DNA of 64,000 nucleotides, from contig NZ_CP178621.1 in assembly GCF_047302465.1 (NCBI RefSeq), forward strand, positions 1,240,001 to 1,304,000. Direction: 5' to 3'. The position numbers were made by a program, and so were the translations under genes. A model generated the notes under the pieces. The model was not told the DNA's origin. It was given only the letters and a program-made list of their open reading frames with translations, and made no database searches. Shown in pieces: positions 60,393 to 64,000 of this stretch; position 1 is the stretch's first letter; every line of letters begins with the position of its first letter. This DNA is from JACMRP01 sp047302465. Its GTDB lineage: Bacteria > Bdellovibrionota > Bdellovibrionia > Bdellovibrionales > Bdellovibrionaceae.

Positions 60393-61560
60393 ATTTGCGA
60401 ACCCATGGGCCGAAAACTTCCGGACGCGTTGGGTTTTGGTTCGAGCTATCAAACAAGTCGTACCAGAACCAAATTCCTTTTTTAGAACCTATGTAGTCCC
60501 AGAAAACACGCGTATTTCCGCCAGTGGCGTTGTAGATTGTTGAATAAGCAAAATCCACTTGAATCAAATGGACATCACGTCCGTGCGAGTTCGCTTTGCT
60601 AAACGCCTTGTCATAGATAGCAGACTTCAAAACAGCGAGACGGAATCCCTCATAGTCGTTGCTCTTACCTTTTTTGATAATAGCAATTTCATCACCACGA
60701 GAAATGAAGCGACTGACGACGACGCGAAGTGCGTCTTTGCGTGGGATGATTCCTAACTTCAGATTTTCTAAGTCTTTTGGCTTTCCACGATTTGCCATGA
60801 AAACAGCCGTGTCGTAAATTAGATCATGAACGTAAGTTGCCAAGGCCTGTGGATCTTGATTCAGGTTATAAATGTCTTTGATGGTTTGAACGATGCGAGG
60901 ATCCGCCTCTTGCAGTTTTTGTACAGGAGGTTTTGGATGACTCGGCGTAAATTTAATATTTTCTGCAGATTCGATTTTCGTTTGGAAAATATTCGCCGAC
61001 ATTGTGGATTGGTAAGCCAGATCAGCACGGTCTTTTACAAGAGGGAATCTTTCAGCGATTTCTGCGCGGGCAGCTTCGGAAGATTTGATCGGTGCCCAAC
61101 GATCTGTCGTACGAGGGTTCGCAACTTCAAACGCCAACTTTTCTAGATAGATTGGCAACGCGTTTTTAAGATTTTCACTCAATTTTAATTGGGTCTCTAA
61201 TTGAAGACTTGAAAGAAGCTCACGAAGCACTTGGCCTTTTTCGATCGGAGACGCGTTGACCTTCTCGTTCACAGTCTTTTGAATTAATGAAAGCGCTTCA
61301 AATAGTGAGTCCGGAACAGGGTCGGTGTTGCCGAGTTCTTTTAGTTTTCTGACGATGGAGGTTTGCAAATCAAGACCGAGCTTAGCTTCGTTCCAAGCGG
61401 CCGATTTATTCAAACCCAATTGCTTAATAATGTCGGTCGGGCGGTATTCCGCAGAATAGGCACTGAATACCTGGTGGCAAAGCTCGGCACTAAGTGCCTG
61501 AGAGCCATAAGTTAAAGCTAAAAGACCGCCTATAAGCCATTGAATTTGGTATCTCTTCAT
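60376..61560 (-). CDS. Secreted protein, unknown
   Basis: 394 residues with a signal peptide (1-24, ALSA) whose mature start, ELCHQVFSAYS, resembles that of the ADP-ribosyltransferase candidate at 52873 (SCSQVFADS). The rest is helical then beta-rich, with VSRFISRGDEIAIIKKGKSN and a Tyr/Trp-rich end GIWFWYDLFD. No known catalytic motif. ATG is preceded by AGAGGTTCTT. Exported and perhaps a predator effector by analogy only. Confidence 0.7.
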   Translation of the reverse strand: MKRYQIQWLIGGLLALTYGSQALSAELCHQVFSAYSAEYRPTDIIKQLGLNKSAAWNEAKLGLDLQTSIVRKLKELGNTDPVPDSLFEALSLIQKTVNEKVNASPIEKGQVLRELLSSLQLETQLKLSENLKNALPIYLEKLAFEVANPRTTDRWAPIKSSEAARAEIAERFPLVKDRADLAYQSTMSANIFQTKIESAENIKFTPSHPKPPVQKLQEADPRIVQTIKDIYNLNQDPQALATYVHDLIYDTAVFMANRGKPKDLENLKLGIIPRKDALRVVVSRFISRGDEIAIIKKGKSNDYEGFRLAVLKSAIYDKAFSKANSHGRDVHLIQVDFAYSTIYNATGGNTRVFWDYIGSKKGIWFWYDLFDSSNQNPTRPEVFGPWVRKFIPFD

Positions 61561-61715
61561 AAGAACCTCTAATCAACACCTTACAAGTTCTGTGCCTGGA
61601 AGAAGAGGGAACAATGAGATCTAATGCTTTATAGGTGTCACCTCCTTAGACAGTGCCTGCGAAAGGGCACCGTGGCCGGGGTTTTAGAGGCCGTAAATCC
61701 TCAATTCGTTCCGAT

Positions 61716-61731
61716 GTGACGAATTCGTCAC
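61716..61731. promoter_or_regulatory. Perfect 16-base palindrome between divergent secreted genes
   Basis: GTGACGAATTCGTCAC lies in the 218-base gap between the divergent genes at 61560 and 61779. Perfect symmetry suits a dimeric regulator, perhaps controlling both genes. A smaller hairpin GTGCC/GGCAC (near 61654-61671) is also in the gap. No known site consensus matched. Confidence 0.5.
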
Positions 61732-61778
61732 GACACTGCGTTTCTGTTGTCAATTGTCGGTGTTAATACACACCCCCT

Positions 61779-63656
61779 ATGAGTCACTTAAAATTATTCG
61801 CAGGCATTGCCATCGTTGTTGTCGATCTTCTTTTTAATTGCGCCCTGGCTAAAGCTGCGCCGGCGACCGAGAAAGAGGCCGAAGTCGTCGAGGTTAAACT
61901 TTACGATCCTGCTGGATTAAAGCTCGAAATTTTTAAACGCCAAAAACAAAAGAAAAAGCCCCACGTACCCCCAAAAAATCCGCCACCGGATTTTCCTGAT
62001 GACCTGATTATTTCTGACGACATCAAAGAAAAACAAAAACTGTGGTTCCCATGGATTCCGCTAGGAACTAACAACCGGGCTGTCGAAAATGATTGCCGTC
62101 AAGAGTCCGTCCGTGATCGTATTTGGCGAAATACCTCAGTGCCTCTGCAAGCTGAAGCGCTGAATAACTGGGTCAATAAATGTTATGACAAAGTGGCAAG
62201 GGGCTTTTTGCGAAGCACCTACATTCCACTGATCCGCTTTGCGACTGTAGACTATGACCTTTTAGATAGCAGAAATATTCATCACGTCCGCGCGACACTT
62301 TCTGATGGCCGCGTGCTGGATGGTTTTATCGCAATGAAGCCAGGGGACACTCCACGACCCTTTGTAATCGCAAAGTGCGGGGTACTTTGTAATGCCGACC
62401 AGAGTGTGATGCATCGGTCCTTCATGATGCATCTTTATGACGAGTCACCATTTCATGTGCTGACTCTGGCGAATAATACGGGCTCGGAATTTATGGTTAA
62501 TAATAAAGCCCTGTCTGTCGGAGGATTTGATGAAGGTCGTCAGCTTTATCAAATTGCTCAGCTTGTAAAATCTGTGGATTCGCCGGTTCATCATCGTATT
62601 TCAAGTGTCCACGTGGTGGGTGCAAGTCTTGGGGGCAGTGCTGCTTTGTATGCGGGCCTTTATTCAAGTCAAAACGATCCGCGGGGGCAAGAGTCCATTC
62701 AAAGTGTGACGGCAATTTGTCCTGTGGTGGTGCTGGATCATTCCATTCGGGATATTTACTCCAGTAAACCTATTTCAACGGTGGCGGTCTTTGAGACCCT
62801 TCACCAAATTCGTGATGTTTTTAATTTTGTGCCGGTGATTGGGCGATTTTTCCCCCTGAAGAACCAGCGCATGCGTGCGGGGGAGATCTACGATAAATTG
62901 ACCCAAGCAATACTCAGTTATTACCGGGAGTGGACTGTGAAGTCCTCTTGGGATTTAAAACCCTTTACCGGGGTCCGAGTACAGTCTTTAGATCATTTTT
63001 GGGAGCTCAACGATTATCGGAATTACGTCGACAAAGTGACTATCCCCACTTTGACGATTTCGTCTGATAACGATGAACTCGTGAAAACCCCCGCTAACTC
63101 TAAACTGCTAGCTAAAAAACTGCACGAGTCACCGAATGACAAAGTCGGCACCGTGTTTTTGCATCAAGGAAATCATTGTGCATTTGCGATCGGGAATGGT
63201 TGGGGAAATTATTCGATGATTCTTCGCGAGTATATCTTGTCCCATAGTCCCGAGGCCGACAAACACTGGCACAAAACTGATAGAGAATTCGGAAATGTCA
63301 GCTGGAAATTGAAAAACGATGAGCAAGTCGTCGATGCACTTTGGGAAGCACAACCTAATGATGACAAAATGAATTTGAAAGTTAAAATCTTTAGTCCCTC
63401 GCAAAACTTTACGCGCGGTGATTGTGATCGAGGCGATCCTTCTGAAGCAGGACCTCATTGTTATCGTACAGTCGTGCACCGAATGCCGATTCGTACTTTG
63501 CCTTTAGAAGATCTTGGAACTCCGCTTTCGGAATATGAAGCGACGTCTTTAACTCGTCTTGCGAATACACGTTTTAGTCTGGTCGATGAAAAAGGAGAGC
63601 TCGTCATAAACCATTTCCGCAAACCACATGCGGTCCGAGCTTGGGTGTGGAAGTAA
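61779..63656 (+). CDS. Secreted alpha/beta hydrolase
   Basis: 625 residues. Signal peptide (about 1-26, LAKA) and a basic/Pro-rich stretch (about 48-75) precede an alpha/beta hydrolase core. Nucleophile Ser in VVGASLGGSAAL (about residue 287), Asp in SSDNDELVK and His in QGNHCAF complete the triad, like YheT-type esterases. The last 150 residues form an extra domain with Cys pairs. The start lacks a strong ribosome site. An exported lipase or esterase acting on prey or envelope lipids is inferred. Confidence 0.8.
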   Translation: MSHLKLFAGIAIVVVDLLFNCALAKAAPATEKEAEVVEVKLYDPAGLKLEIFKRQKQKKKPHVPPKNPPPDFPDDLIISDDIKEKQKLWFPWIPLGTNNRAVENDCRQESVRDRIWRNTSVPLQAEALNNWVNKCYDKVARGFLRSTYIPLIRFATVDYDLLDSRNIHHVRATLSDGRVLDGFIAMKPGDTPRPFVIAKCGVLCNADQSVMHRSFMMHLYDESPFHVLTLANNTGSEFMVNNKALSVGGFDEGRQLYQIAQLVKSVDSPVHHRISSVHVVGASLGGSAALYAGLYSSQNDPRGQESIQSVTAICPVVVLDHSIRDIYSSKPISTVAVFETLHQIRDVFNFVPVIGRFFPLKNQRMRAGEIYDKLTQAILSYYREWTVKSSWDLKPFTGVRVQSLDHFWELNDYRNYVDKVTIPTLTISSDNDELVKTPANSKLLAKKLHESPNDKVGTVFLHQGNHCAFAIGNGWGNYSMILREYILSHSPEADKHWHKTDREFGNVSWKLKNDEQVVDALWEAQPNDDKMNLKVKIFSPSQNFTRGDCDRGDPSEAGPHCYRTVVHRMPIRTLPLEDLGTPLSEYEATSLTRLANTRFSLVDEKGELVINHFRKPHAVRAWVWK

Positions 63657-63683
63657 GGCCCCAGTCGCAGGGACTAGGGCCTA
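63656..63683. terminator. Weak hairpin between convergent genes
   Basis: AGGCC...GGCCT with an inner AGTC/GACT stem around GCAG, directly after the hydrolase stop. There is no good T-tract on either strand, so ending strength is doubtful. Confidence 0.4.
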
Positions 63684-63692
63684 TGAGTGCAA

Positions 63693-64000
63693 TTAGTTAT
63701 GGCGATTCTTTTTGTGGTGCTTTTTCATTTTAGCAACCAAGCACAAGAATGCATTTTTACGTTGAGTTGGTTGAAGAATGTCGTAGAAAACATTGTTCGC
63801 AAGCGCTAAATGTCCTGATACTAGTTTCGTTGCACCATCAGTAATTTTTTGTGAAGCAGCTTCAGCAGCGGCTTTGTCTGTAGTTTGATCCATCACAGTT
63901 TGCGCATAGTCCATCAAAGCGATTTTCAAATCAGCTTTTTGCTGGATCTGTTCTTTTTTAGCTGTGAAGGCTGCGGCCTCAATCTGAGTTTTTTGGTCAT
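63693..64000 (-). CDS. Spy/CpxP-like periplasmic protein, 5' end beyond window
   Basis: The visible frame is open to base 64000 and has no start, so the 5' end lies outside. It reads DQKTQIEAAAFTAKK, a long helix with AALMDYAQ-like turns, and LQPTQRKNAFLC, the two L-T-x-x-Q-type motifs of Spy/CpxP proteins, then a Lys/His-rich end (KMKKHHKKNRHN) that may bind metal. Such proteins are chaperones or metal-stress factors in the periplasm. Confidence 0.7.
   Translation of the reverse strand, partial: DQKTQIEAAAFTAKKEQIQQKADLKIALMDYAQTVMDQTTDKAAAEAASQKITDGATKLVSGHLALANNVFYDILQPTQRKNAFLCLVAKMKKHHKKNRHN

Noticed and set aside
61620..61700. Riboswitch (c-di-GMP or similar) in the gap before 61779
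   Set aside because: A small GTGCC/GGCAC hairpin exists, but the conserved core bases of known classes are absent.

Overview
This window looks like chromosome from a Bdellovibrio-like predatory bacterium (phylum Bdellovibrionota). That is inferred from content. There is an unusually high density of signal-peptide and lipoprotein genes, several secreted hydrolases (nucleases, proteases, glycosidase, esterase), a TIGR02147-family regulator, many small beta-barrels ending in Phe, moderate GC, and tight gene packing with many end overlaps. No rRNA, phage, IS element or CRISPR array was seen, and there is one tRNA.

Layout. 1-3001 (minus): end of a biosynthetic locus with a type II thioesterase, a heme-oxygenase-fold diiron enzyme and the start of an ACP-KS polyketide synthase running off the left edge. 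3050-6731: small membrane, secreted nuclease-like and zinc-finger proteins, truncated haemoglobin, an AsmA/DUF748-like protein and YihY. 6814-10802 (minus): a two-gene DNA-processing operon made of a degenerate DEDD exonuclease fused to a GIY-YIG nuclease, and a RecB-like nuclease fused to an XPD/DinG iron-sulfur helicase. 10970-18882: pterin dehydratase and a run of secreted proteins (NlpC/P60-like, glycoside hydrolase, caspase-like), then a MATE exporter. 19146-26902: prepilin-like protein, CPA1 antiporter, AcfC-like binding protein, a GC-rich hairpin repeat, tRNA(CAT), and two lipoproteins behind a strongly structured leader.

27867-33916 is the most system-like region. It holds an RND/MMPL transporter fused in one frame to a LolA-like periplasmic domain (with a good internal start site), a secreted protein that may be TULIP-like, and an outer-membrane barrel. 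I infer a lipid-transport route across the envelope. 34086-42881: chemoreceptor, metallophosphoesterase, LysR regulator, YidB, Gcr-family membrane protein, Pcm and a PAP2 phosphatase. 43049-48122: secreted HNH nuclease, sodium/proton antiporter, and an OmpR-type two-component system flanked by small exported proteins. 48193-51734: selD-mnmH selenium pair, FKBP isomerase and pdxH.

51738-64000: beta-barrel, VOC protein, a secreted ADP-ribosyltransferase candidate beside a chymotrypsin-type lipoprotein protease, acetyltransferases and a methyltransferase, a PadR-DUF1700-DUF4097 operon with direct-repeat operators, DUF2071, a secreted alpha/beta hydrolase, and a partial Spy/CpxP-like gene at the right edge. 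The secreted enzymes fit a lifestyle that digests or manipulates other cells, but none has an assigned function from this sequence alone.
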